From positions 1 to 6,859 of the forward strand of contig CALESS010000511.1 of NCBI GenBank assembly GCA_937907495.1: DNA of 6,859 bases. The letters run 5' to 3'. The notes below the pieces were generated by a model. It was not told the DNA's origin. It was given only the letters and a program-made list of their open reading frames with translations, and made no database searches. The DNA comes from an uncultured Anaerolineaceae bacterium. GTDB taxonomy: Bacteria > Chloroflexota > Anaerolineae > Anaerolineales > Anaerolineaceae. How positions within the stretch are numbered: the stretch's first letter is position 1; each line of letters opens with the position of its first letter. Both the position numbers and the translations under genes were made by a program. Shown piece after piece: positions 1-6,859 of the stretch.

Positions 1-2
1 TG

Positions 3-1865
3 TTGATCTGGGGCTGGTTGAGAAAAGAATGGCAGCTCCCGGAGCTGCCGGATGACGAGGAGAATACAACCCGGCCGTGCAAGCTGCGCTGGTCTCTCCT
101 GCTGATAACCGTGGGCTTGCTGGTGTTGGCATTTCTCCTGCTGGGAGGGAACCGATTTAACATCATCAACCTGGTTTTATGGCTGCTGTCCGTTGTGTAT
201 GTGGTTTTAATCGTTGCGGATACGCAAAGGTCGCTTAATTTCCGCCAATGGATTCAGCGCTGGCAGGCAAGAATCCGATTTCCGTGGAAGTTCCAAATCA
301 ATGGATTTGCGTTTCTATTTATCCTGGCCCTCATCGTCAGTGTCTTTTTCCGGGTTTATCAATTGAACCAGGTTCCGGCGGAGATGATCAGCGATCATGC
401 GGAGAAGCTGTTGGATATCGGAGATGTGCTGAATGGGGAACTGGCGATATTTTTCATTCGCAATACCGGGCGGGAGGCGTTTCAATTTTACTGGACTGCC
501 CTGGTGTCGCTGGTATTTGGCACCGGCTTGAGCTTCCTCTCTCTGAAAATAGGCACCACCCTGGCCGGGTTGTTTACCCTGCCGTTTATTTACCTGCTGG
601 GCAAGGAAATGGGCAGCAAGTGGGGCGGCCTGGCTGGGATGTTCCTGGGCGGAATCGCTTATTGGCCGAATGTCATTACCCGCATTGGCTTGCGGTTTAC
701 CTTCTATGCGGCCTTTACGGCTCCGGCGCTGTATTTCTTCATGCGCGGATTGCGGAAATCCAGCCGTAATGACATTATCTGGGCGGGGATTTTCCTGGGC
801 ATCGGCCTGCACGGTTATACACCGATGCGGGTTGTCCCTTTTCTCATTGTGATCCTGGGGTTGGTTTATGCCCTGTTTAGTTTGAAAAAAGGGCGCTGGG
901 TTGAGACCGCCCGCAATATTGGGATTGTGGCGCTGGTTTCGGCCGCGGTTACCTTACCCCTCTTACGCTTCAGCCTGCAATACCCCGAACTGGTGCTGGA
1001 AAGAGGATTTAGCCGCCTGGGTGATGTGGCTAACCCAATACCGGGGTCAGGATGGGAGATTTTCTTCTCCAATTTTTGGAAGTCTGCCACCATGTTCTTC
1101 TGGTCCAACGGGGATATCTGGCCGCATTCGGTTCCCTATTACCCTGCCCTGGATACGGTTACGGCGGTTCTCTATTTGCTGGGCTGTGTTTTGTTGATCT
1201 CACGTTTTGTCAGCAAACGAAAATGGCAAGATCTGGCGTTATTGATTAGCGTCCCGGTGTTGATGATGCCTTCGATTTTGTCTCTCGCCTACCCGGGGGA
1301 AAATCCAAGCCTGAACCGGACATCGGCTGCGTTCATCCCGGTGGTGCTGATCGCTGGCCTGGCGTTTGAGAGCTTCATCCGCACCATCCTCCAGCCAAAG
1401 GATGGAGGGCGCGGGCGGTGGCTGGCGGGGGTGGTGGCGGCGTTGTTGCTTATCATTTCCATCAACCAAAACTTCAACCTGGTATTTGACAAGTATGCCA
1501 AGCAGTACCAGCTATCGGCCTGGAATACCAGTGAAATTGGCGGGGTGATCCGGCAGTTTACGGACACGGTTGGCAGCCCGGAAACGGCCTATGTAGTCGG
1601 CTACCCCTATTGGGTGGATACCCGGCTGGTGGCTTATAATGCAGGCTTCCCCGGGATGGATTTTGCCATCTGGCCAGATCAGTTCGAAATGACCAAAGAG
1701 AAAACTGGAGCGAAATTATTCATCCTCTACCCGGAGGACCTGGAAGATTTGAAGTTATTGAGCGAGCTTTACCCCAATGGCGGGGCCTCCTATCACCTCT
1801 CCCCGGTGGAGGGCAAGAATTTCTATATGTTCTCCGTCCCGGCGGAGGAGATGACTTTGCCATGA
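3..1865 (+). CDS. Glycosyltransferase family 39-type (GT-C) integral membrane protein, possibly 5'-partial
   Basis: Probable polyprenyl-phosphate-sugar-dependent glycosyltransferase of the cytoplasmic membrane, active on its outer face. About 620 residues with roughly 13-14 hydrophobic segments, a usual size for GT39/PMT-like proteins. Two membrane segments (about 31-48 and 53-72) and a basic cytoplasmic stretch precede the canonical first GT-C helix (about 101-118). The first outer loop then carries the acidic cluster SDHAEKLLD (130-138), the place where GT-C enzymes keep their catalytic or metal-binding acid; D131 and E134 are the candidates. Further family-like motifs are NTGREAFQFYW (154-164), RIGLR (227-231), GLHGYTPMR (268-276) and PGENPSLNR (431-439). 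Residues about 500-615 form a soluble outer domain with GYPYWVDTR (533-541). The first full codon is TTG at 3; the two bases before it are TG, so the preceding NTG codon could be the real start. The stop is TGA at 1863. Family is fairly certain; donor and acceptor are unknown. Confidence 0.85.
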   Translation: MIWGWLRKEWQLPELPDDEENTTRPCKLRWSLLLITVGLLVLAFLLLGGNRFNIINLVLWLLSVVYVVLIVADTQRSLNFRQWIQRWQARIRFPWKFQINGFAFLFILALIVSVFFRVYQLNQVPAEMISDHAEKLLDIGDVLNGELAIFFIRNTGREAFQFYWTALVSLVFGTGLSFLSLKIGTTLAGLFTLPFIYLLGKEMGSKWGGLAGMFLGGIAYWPNVITRIGLRFTFYAAFTAPALYFFMRGLRKSSRNDIIWAGIFLGIGLHGYTPMRVVPFLIVILGLVYALFSLKKGRWVETARNIGIVALVSAAVTLPLLRFSLQYPELVLERGFSRLGDVANPIPGSGWEIFFSNFWKSATMFFWSNGDIWPHSVPYYPALDTVTAVLYLLGCVLLISRFVSKRKWQDLALLISVPVLMMPSILSLAYPGENPSLNRTSAAFIPVVLIAGLAFESFIRTILQPKDGGRGRWLAGVVAALLLIISINQNFNLVFDKYAKQYQLSAWNTSEIGGVIRQFTDTVGSPETAYVVGYPYWVDTRLVAYNAGFPGMDFAIWPDQFEMTKEKTGAKLFILYPEDLEDLKLLSELYPNGGASYHLSPVEGKNFYMFSVPAEEMTLP

Positions 1866-1888
1866 TGAATGAATCCTGGAGCCTGTGA
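1862..1888 (+). other. In-frame 8-codon mini-ORF between the two genes
   Basis: ATG at 1862 overlaps the stop of the upstream gene as ATGA, a classic coupling arrangement. It reads eight codons (MMNESWSL) and stops at TGA 1886-1888, directly abutting the ATG of the downstream gene in the same frame. A purine-rich GGAGGAG (1844-1850) lies 11 bases upstream of it. It could be a short coupling ORF, a remnant of a longer N-terminus of the downstream protein cut by a stop, or chance. Nothing shows that it is translated. Confidence 0.3.
1878..1881 (+). promoter_or_regulatory. Ribosome binding site for the large fusion gene
   Basis: GGAG with a 7-base spacer to the ATG at 1889. Together with the in-frame TGA at 1886-1888 it fixes the start of the downstream gene, because the frame cannot extend further upstream. 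With only 23 bases between the genes and no promoter-like sequence there, the pair is probably co-transcribed. Confidence 0.65.
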
Positions 1889-3268
1889 ATGGTTGAGAAC
1901 GTTGAAGTCAGAGAAAAAAGAGGAATCCTCCAGCGCTGGCCTGCCTGGCTGACCACCATTTTACTGATTCTAATTATGACTGCCGGAGCAGCCCTGCGAA
2001 TGCTCGGCATGGATTGGGATGAGGGACAGCATTTACATCCCGATGAACGCTTCCTGACCCTGGTGGTCACTTCCATCCAACCGGAGAAGATCAGTAATTA
2101 TTTTGATACGGCGGTCTCAACCCTGAATCCCCATAACGTTGGGCATGGCTTCTATGTTTACGGAACCCTGCCATTGTTATTCACCCGGGTGGTCTCTGAC
2201 GCATTGGGCATGTCTGGCTATGGGAATATTTACCTGGTAGGGCGGTATCTCTCTGCCTTAATGGACCTGCTGACGGTGGTGCTGGTTTTCCTCGCCGCGA
2301 GCCGCTTGTTCAGAAATGAGAAGATTGGCCTGCTGGCGGCAGCTTTTGCCGCGTTTTCGGTCTTGCCCATCCAGCTCTCGCATTATTTTACGGTGGATAC
2401 CTTTAGTAATTTCTTCTCCTTCCTGGCAATTTACCTCGCAATTGTGGTGATGACGGCGGAAAGGCAGCCGCTTTCCGGCGGAGTGGATGCGGAGCGGAGC
2501 GATTTTTGGGGCTTGCTGGGTGGCAATTGGAAATCCCTGCTGCCGTTTGTCGGTTTTGGCCTGGCGCTGGGAATGGCGGTGGCTTCCAAGGTGAATGCCG
2601 GATTGATAGCCATTTTGCTGCCATTGGCCGCCTGGGTCTGGTGGAGGCGGGTGCCGGCGGAGGAACAGGAAGGTTATTTTTGGGTATTATTTCGTAACCT
2701 GGTCATCGCGGCCATCATTTCATTGGTGGTTTTTCGTATCTTCCAACCGTATGCCTTCATGGGGCCCGGTTTTTTTGGATTGAAACTCAATCCAAAATGG
2801 ATTGCCAACCTGAAAGAAATTTCCATCATCAGTTCCGGGGAGGCAGAAGTTCCGTATGCCTGGCAATGGGCACGCCGACCGCTGACGTTTGCGCTCAAGA
2901 ATATGGTGACCTGGGGGCTGGGTCTGCCGCTGGGTATCCTGGCATGGGGTGGCTTCTTATGGATGGGCTGGAGGATCCTGCGCGGCGAATGGCAAAAGTA
3001 CTTGCTGCTCTGGAGTTGGACCGGCCTGTATTTTGCCTGGCAAAGTCTCAATTGGGTGCGGGCGATGCGCTACCAGCTGCTGGTCTATCCCACGCTGGCG
3101 ATTATCGCAGCCTGGTTTGTGTTTGATATTTATCGGCGCAGACCCTCAAAGTTGAAGTTGGCCTGGCTGCCGAAAGCGGCATCCATTGGCCTGGGCTGCC
3201 TGGGGTTGGTTTTGACAATCCTTTGGGCGGTGGCATTCTTCCAAATTTATACCCGTCCGGTAACTCGA
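1889..3268 (+). other. GT39/PMT-like GT-C module of the fusion protein
   Basis: Residues about 1-460, with roughly 10-12 hydrophobic segments. The first outer loop holds D42, D44, E45 and then HPDE (50-53), a common GT39 active-site signature; D52 and E53 are the likeliest catalytic or metal-binding acids. SHYFTVD (164-170) matches the H-x4-D pattern at the start of a later helix in PMT-like proteins. The module ends with a helix near 432-452, followed by SEWIYANIPGP (464-474), the usual entry into the outer C-terminal domain of such enzymes. It therefore looks catalytically intact, although no activity can be proved from sequence. Confidence 0.75.
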
Positions 3269-6200
3269 ATTGCAGCCAGCGAGTGGATTTACGCCAATAT
3301 TCCAGGGCCAATCAACCTGCAAATCGAATCCGCCGGGAGCTTGCAAAATCAACCGCTCGGGTATCATCTGCGATATTTACTGACGGCTGAAAATGAATTG
3401 GAGCTGGTGGTAAAAGCCAGGCTGGATGGTTATTTGACGGGCTTTCAATTTGCTCATGTAGTGGATTCATCGAGCGATCCGACCATGATCCAGGCGACCA
3501 AAACCCTGGTCGTGGATGCTTACAATGAAAGCGATCCGGCTTTGGTTGTGATGGGTGCCATGATGAGTGATTTTCCGCCCGATGCGAGCGATGGTCGGGG
3601 GTTGAGTCAGACCATCCATTTTGATCCTCCGCTGCTGGTCCGGGCGGGAGAGAACGTCCATTTTCGCATTCGACTGGCAGAGAGCAACGTGGCGTTGAGC
3701 CTTTCGGGAACGATGGCGCTTGAGCTTTCGCAGAACGCTGGCGTGCAGATGCAGTACTTAATGGATGCGGTGGAACTGATTGGAAACGGCCAAAGCTACC
3801 TGGAGGTGTTCTCGCCGAATACAGACGGATTGTTAAAAGGGGTGGCGCTCAACCGGGTGGTGGATTGGACCGGCAGCCCGGCAGCGCAAACAATCCGCAT
3901 TTCCATTCTCGACTCAACCGAGGGAGGAGCGCAGATCGCCTCTGCGCAGGTGACGAAACCTTTGAATATCGTGGAGGACCCGCGGGGTGAGGGGGTAGCC
4001 GTAGCGTTTTCCCCGCCCGTGGAAATCAAGCAGGGGCTTATCTACTACATTCAAATCGAGCTGGTGGAAGGCGATGGCCGAATTGGAATTGCGGGCAACC
4101 GGCCAGCGCTGGAATCACCATGGGATGATCCACTGCCGCTGGGCCTGGATGGCTATAACCCGTTTGATTTTTATTCCGGATTGTTTCGGACGGACCTCAA
4201 TTTTGAAATGTATTGGGATGATACTCCGGAAAAGTTAACCCGCTTCCTGACCACGTTGGACCAGGCGGATTACCTCTTCCTGACATCCGGGCGGCAATGG
4301 GGAACCTTGCCCCGGGTGCCGGAGCGGTTTCCGCTGACGGAGGAGTATTACCGGGCGCTGGTGGGCTGTCCTCCGGGCCGGGAGATTGTGTGGTGCTACC
4401 AGGTTGCCCAACCCGGGATGTTTGAAAGCCAACTGGGGTTTGAACTGGTCAAGGTGTTCCAATCTGACCCGAATTTGGGCGGGCTTCGTTTCAACTCGCA
4501 GTTCGCGGAAGAAGCGTTCACGGTCTATGATGCTCCGAAGGTCATGATCTACAAAAAGACAGATGCGTATAGCCAGGAGAATGTGGCAAACATTCTCGGC
4601 GCGGTGGATTTAACAACGGTATTGCGGGTTACCCCGGGCGGGGCCAGCGATAGCAAGGGTACGCTGTTATTGCCAGTGGACCGCCTGGAAGTTCAACGGA
4701 CGAATGGAACCTGGGCTGAATTGTTTGATTGGGATTCGTTGATTAACCGCTCGCCCATTTTGACCGTTGTATTGTGGTATATGTTTATTTCCCTGCTGGG
4801 CTGGTTGATCTTCCCACTGACGCGGCTGGCGATGGGAGGACTGGTGGATCGAGGGTTTGCACTCAGCCGGATGATTGGCCTGGTGGTCTTTGCATGGCTG
4901 GCCTGGATTAGCGGCTCGGCAGGCATGGTCGTTTCACGGGGCTGGCTGGCTGCAATTTTTGGGTTGATGATCGTCTTGGGTGTGGGGCTTGCCTGGGTGA
5001 CGCGCAAAGAGCTGCTGGTCGAAATAAAGAGCAACTGGCGGCATTATCTACGGCTGGAACTGCTGGGGTTGGTGTTGTTCGCTATCTTTTTAGCGGTGCG
5101 GATTGGCAACCCGGATCTATGGCATCCCTACAAGGGCGGGGAAAAGCCGATGGATTTCTCCTACTTCAATGCTGTATTAAAATCCTCCACCTTCCCGCCG
5201 TATGATCCGTGGTTTGCGGGCGGGTACATCAATTACTATTATTACGGATTTGTGCTGGTGGGAATGCCGGTCAAATTGTTGGGCATCATCCCCTCGGTGG
5301 CATATAACCTGATCCTGCCAACGTTGTATAGTCTGTTGGGGATGAGCGCCTTTACGGTCGGGTTTAATCTTGTGTGCGGCTCCTTGCCCGCAGGATTGAC
5401 GTTTGTTTCACAGGCCAGAAGCCTGCTCGCCACGAGAATCCCCTGGCGGAAGATTCTGCCGGGCAAACCCCAGACAGAGGCGGATGAAGGGAATCCAAAT
5501 GAAACGGGCAACCCGGGTTGGGATGAAAGAGGCTTATCGCAGGCATGGCTTGGCGGCCTGGCAGCCACTGCAGGTATGATTCTGCTGGGCAACCTGGCCT
5601 CGGTGCGGATGGTCTGGCATGGGCTGATGCGCCTGGTGGCCCCCGGTGGGGTAATTGATCCTTCCACATTCTTCCAGCGCATCGGGTGGACAATATCCGG
5701 GATATTCAAGTACCTGGCGGGCACTCCTTTGCCCTATCCCCCCGGAGATTGGTACTGGATTCCAAGCCGGGTGTATTCCGGGGAACCCATCACGGAGTTT
5801 CCCCTGTTCACGTTTCTGTATGCCGACCTTCATGCCCATCTGATCGCCATTGTCTTGACCGCAGCAGCCATTGCCTGGACGCTATCCATCCTGCTAAAGA
5901 AATGGCAATGGAAGGCGGGTTGGGCTGGCGGGCTGGAAATGGGCAGTACCCTGGTTGTTGGCGGCTTGCTGATTGGCGCATTGCGGCCGACCAATACCTG
6001 GGATTTCCCGACCTACTTGATCCTGGCCGGGTTGGTGGTTTTCTACACCAGTTATCGCTATGGCCGCCTGGCTGAGAACTTCCTGCCAGCTTTGAGTGAG
6101 GGACTCAGGCGGTTGCTACTGGCTGGTTTGTGGGTGATTTTATTCGCGGGGTTGGCAGTGTTGTTTTACCAGCCTTTTGCCCGCTGGTTCGGTCAGGCGT

Positions 6201-6859
6201 ACGCCGCCCTGGATGTCTATAAAGGAGAGCGCTCAGCGTTTTGGTCCTATATCACGCATTGGGGTTTGTTCCTCTTCGTCTTGCTCTCCTGGTTTGTTCA
6301 AGAATCGCTGGATTGGATGAAAACGACCCCGGCTTCCCGATTGAGCGTGTTGAAGCCGTATAAAGCTTTGATCCAATTCCTGGTGGTGCTCTTCCTGCTG
6401 GCGGTTGTTTTCCTGACTTTGCAGAAAATCTTCATTGGGTGGTTGGTGCTCGGTATGGCTTGCTGGGCATTGGTCCTGATGCTGCGACCCAGGCTGCCCG
6501 AAACAAAACGCCTGGCATTGTTCATGGTGGGCACGGCCTTGACCATCACTCTGGTTGTGGAACTGGTCACGTTGCGGGGGGACCTGGGACGGATGAATAC
6601 CGTCTTCAAATTCTACCTGCAAGCCTGGGCGATGTTTGCGGTGAGTTCGGGTGCGGCCCTGGTCTGGCTGATCCCGGAGATCAGCAAGTGGCGTAAACCG
6701 CTCTGGAAGACCGCCTGGATGGTGGGACTGGTGCTGCTGGTGGGCGCGGCGGCATGGTTCCCCCTGTTAGGTGGAAGCGATAAAATAAAGGATCGAATCA
6801 ACAGCCTGGCGCCCCATACCCTGGATGGCATGACGTACATGGCTTATTCAACCTATAAT
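1889..6859 (+). CDS. GT39-like / DUF2298 (Chlor_Arch_YYY) fusion membrane protein, 3'-partial
   Basis: An uninterrupted frame of 1657 codons with no stop inside the window. Basic residues KRGILQR precede the first membrane helix (about 19-38), which supports ATG 1889 and a cytoplasmic N-terminus. Residues 1-455 are a GT39/PMT-like module with the outer-loop acidic motif HLHPDERF (48-55), a GHGFYVYGTLP segment (85-95) and SHYFTVD (164-170). Residues about 456-955 are an extracytoplasmic region with two beta-rich repeats, then WDDPLPL (745-751), a segment of the kind seen after the GT39 core (ADYLFLTSGRQWG, 793-805), and AEEAFTVYDAPKVMIYKK (873-890). From about 955 a second polytopic module shows DUF2298 hallmarks: NYYYYG (1115-1120), YADLHAH (1311-1317), ALRPTNTWDFPTY (1364-1376) and DLGRMNTVFKFY (1565-1576). 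Likely an envelope glycosyltransferase or a glycan-handling protein; the exact reaction is unknown. The missing C-terminus probably holds a further soluble domain, as I recall for relatives. Confidence 0.88.
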   Translation, partial: MVENVEVREKRGILQRWPAWLTTILLILIMTAGAALRMLGMDWDEGQHLHPDERFLTLVVTSIQPEKISNYFDTAVSTLNPHNVGHGFYVYGTLPLLFTRVVSDALGMSGYGNIYLVGRYLSALMDLLTVVLVFLAASRLFRNEKIGLLAAAFAAFSVLPIQLSHYFTVDTFSNFFSFLAIYLAIVVMTAERQPLSGGVDAERSDFWGLLGGNWKSLLPFVGFGLALGMAVASKVNAGLIAILLPLAAWVWWRRVPAEEQEGYFWVLFRNLVIAAIISLVVFRIFQPYAFMGPGFFGLKLNPKWIANLKEISIISSGEAEVPYAWQWARRPLTFALKNMVTWGLGLPLGILAWGGFLWMGWRILRGEWQKYLLLWSWTGLYFAWQSLNWVRAMRYQLLVYPTLAIIAAWFVFDIYRRRPSKLKLAWLPKAASIGLGCLGLVLTILWAVAFFQIYTRPVTRIAASEWIYANIPGPINLQIESAGSLQNQPLGYHLRYLLTAENELELVVKARLDGYLTGFQFAHVVDSSSDPTMIQATKTLVVDAYNESDPALVVMGAMMSDFPPDASDGRGLSQTIHFDPPLLVRAGENVHFRIRLAESNVALSLSGTMALELSQNAGVQMQYLMDAVELIGNGQSYLEVFSPNTDGLLKGVALNRVVDWTGSPAAQTIRISILDSTEGGAQIASAQVTKPLNIVEDPRGEGVAVAFSPPVEIKQGLIYYIQIELVEGDGRIGIAGNRPALESPWDDPLPLGLDGYNPFDFYSGLFRTDLNFEMYWDDTPEKLTRFLTTLDQADYLFLTSGRQWGTLPRVPERFPLTEEYYRALVGCPPGREIVWCYQVAQPGMFESQLGFELVKVFQSDPNLGGLRFNSQFAEEAFTVYDAPKVMIYKKTDAYSQENVANILGAVDLTTVLRVTPGGASDSKGTLLLPVDRLEVQRTNGTWAELFDWDSLINRSPILTVVLWYMFISLLGWLIFPLTRLAMGGLVDRGFALSRMIGLVVFAWLAWISGSAGMVVSRGWLAAIFGLMIVLGVGLAWVTRKELLVEIKSNWRHYLRLELLGLVLFAIFLAVRIGNPDLWHPYKGGEKPMDFSYFNAVLKSSTFPPYDPWFAGGYINYYYYGFVLVGMPVKLLGIIPSVAYNLILPTLYSLLGMSAFTVGFNLVCGSLPAGLTFVSQARSLLATRIPWRKILPGKPQTEADEGNPNETGNPGWDERGLSQAWLGGLAATAGMILLGNLASVRMVWHGLMRLVAPGGVIDPSTFFQRIGWTISGIFKYLAGTPLPYPPGDWYWIPSRVYSGEPITEFPLFTFLYADLHAHLIAIVLTAAAIAWTLSILLKKWQWKAGWAGGLEMGSTLVVGGLLIGALRPTNTWDFPTYLILAGLVVFYTSYRYGRLAENFLPALSEGLRRLLLAGLWVILFAGLAVLFYQPFARWFGQAYAALDVYKGERSAFWSYITHWGLFLFVLLSWFVQESLDWMKTTPASRLSVLKPYKALIQFLVVLFLLAVVFLTLQKIFIGWLVLGMACWALVLMLRPRLPETKRLALFMVGTALTITLVVELVTLRGDLGRMNTVFKFYLQAWAMFAVSSGAALVWLIPEISKWRKPLWKTAWMVGLVLLVGAAAWFPLLGGSDKIKDRINSLAPHTLDGMTYMAYSTYN
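3425..3724 (+). repeat. Protein repeat unit A in the outer loop (residues 513-612)
   Basis: First of two diverged tandem units of about 100 residues. It starts DGYLTGFQFAHVVD (513-526), has P531, D543 and R570-G571, then FDPPLLVRAG (578-587), and ends ALE (610-612). Alternating hydrophobic residues suggest beta strands, possibly a beta-sandwich, which would suit binding or spacing on the outer face. The repeat is visible only at protein level; the DNA has diverged. Confidence 0.6.
3824..4114 (+). repeat. Protein repeat unit B in the outer loop (residues 646-742)
   Basis: Second unit. It starts DGLLKGVALNRVVD (646-659) and matches unit A at a constant offset of 133 residues, with 7 of 14 identical. 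It has P664, D675 and R699-G700, then FSPPVEIKQG (707-716), with E727 and G736 also matching, and ends ALE (740-742). It runs directly into SPWDDPLPL, where the GT39-type outer segment appears to resume. Confidence 0.6.
4751..6859 (+). other. DUF2298 / Chlor_Arch_YYY-type membrane module (C-terminus missing)
   Basis: Residues about 955-1657, with about 15-17 hydrophobic segments. The hallmark region runs from GNPDLWHP (1073-1080) through EKPMDF (1085-1090), PPYDPWFAGG (1103-1112) and NYYYYG (1115-1120); the YYY stretch is what the family was named for. Later come GNL (1234-1236), PLPYPPGDWYW (1280-1290), YADLHAH (1311-1317), RPTNTWDF (1366-1373) and a helix ending in E1558, followed by DLGRMNTVFKFY (1565-1576). 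A hydrophilic insert of about 45 residues (1173-1218) interrupts the helices. The order of an acidic outer loop and later conserved polar helix ends resembles GT-C enzymes, but biochemical function is not established. The window ends soon after the last helix (about 1607-1626), at the beginning of the expected soluble tail. Confidence 0.8.

Noticed and set aside
315..812. Minus-strand open frame of about 165 codons
   Set aside because: It lies fully inside the first glycosyltransferase gene. The predicted product is rich in Q, P, R and H with no domain or membrane pattern, as expected for an antisense shadow.
1866..1888. Promoter or terminator between the genes
   Set aside because: Only 23 bases are available, with no hairpin plus T-run and no -35/-10 pair.
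2403..3155. Several short open frames on both strands in the GT39 half of the fusion gene
   Set aside because: All overlap the continuous plus-strand frame that carries the family motifs; none has its own ribosome site or recognisable product.
4114..4750. Possible frameshift or gene boundary between the GT39 and DUF2298 halves
   Set aside because: The frame reads through without a stop, and the protein keeps family-like motifs up to the first DUF2298 helix, so this is a true fusion rather than two genes.
5242..5724. Minus-strand open frame of about 160 codons
   Set aside because: It overlaps the strongly conserved-looking YYY region of the plus-strand gene. The product is low-complexity (P, R, S) without recognisable motifs.
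6233..6622. Minus-strand open frame of about 129 codons, Q/H/E-rich
   Set aside because: It is antisense to membrane helices of the DUF2298 module; the Q/H/E bias is what reversed hydrophobic codons give. No supporting start signal.

Overview
The window holds two long same-strand genes separated by 23 bases. Both encode large polytopic membrane proteins, so it reads as part of an operon for extracytoplasmic (cell-envelope) glycosylation. The second gene has a distinctive architecture: a GT39/PMT-like half, a large extracytoplasmic loop and a DUF2298 half with an N-Y-Y-Y-Y-G motif. From family knowledge this fusion points to the phylum Chloroflexota, most likely class Anaerolineae. That placement is an inference from protein character, not from a marker gene. 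No RNA gene, mobile element, CRISPR array, promoter or terminator is visible.

Layout. Bases 3-1865 encode a glycosyltransferase family 39-type (GT-C fold) membrane protein of about 620 residues, whose true start may lie one or more codons before the window. Bases 1866-1888 are the only non-coding stretch; they contain a Shine-Dalgarno GGAG and an in-frame 8-codon mini-ORF. Bases 1889-6859 are a single open frame of 1657 codons that runs off the window's end without a stop. It encodes, in order, a GT39-like membrane module (about residues 1-455), an extracytoplasmic region of about 500 residues, and a DUF2298 / Chlor_Arch_YYY-type membrane module (about residues 955 onward, C-terminus missing).

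How the genes work together. GT-C enzymes of this class normally take a sugar from a polyprenyl-phosphate carrier and transfer it to an acceptor on the outer face of the cytoplasmic membrane. The two proteins may act on the same glycan, but neither donor nor acceptor can be read from sequence, and the DUF2298 module has no established biochemical role that I know of.

The most noteworthy signal is inside the loop of the second protein. Two diverged tandem repeats of about 100 residues, probably beta-rich, are inserted into what looks like an otherwise continuous GT39 C-terminal segment. I see no defence system, mobile element or other clearly new system.
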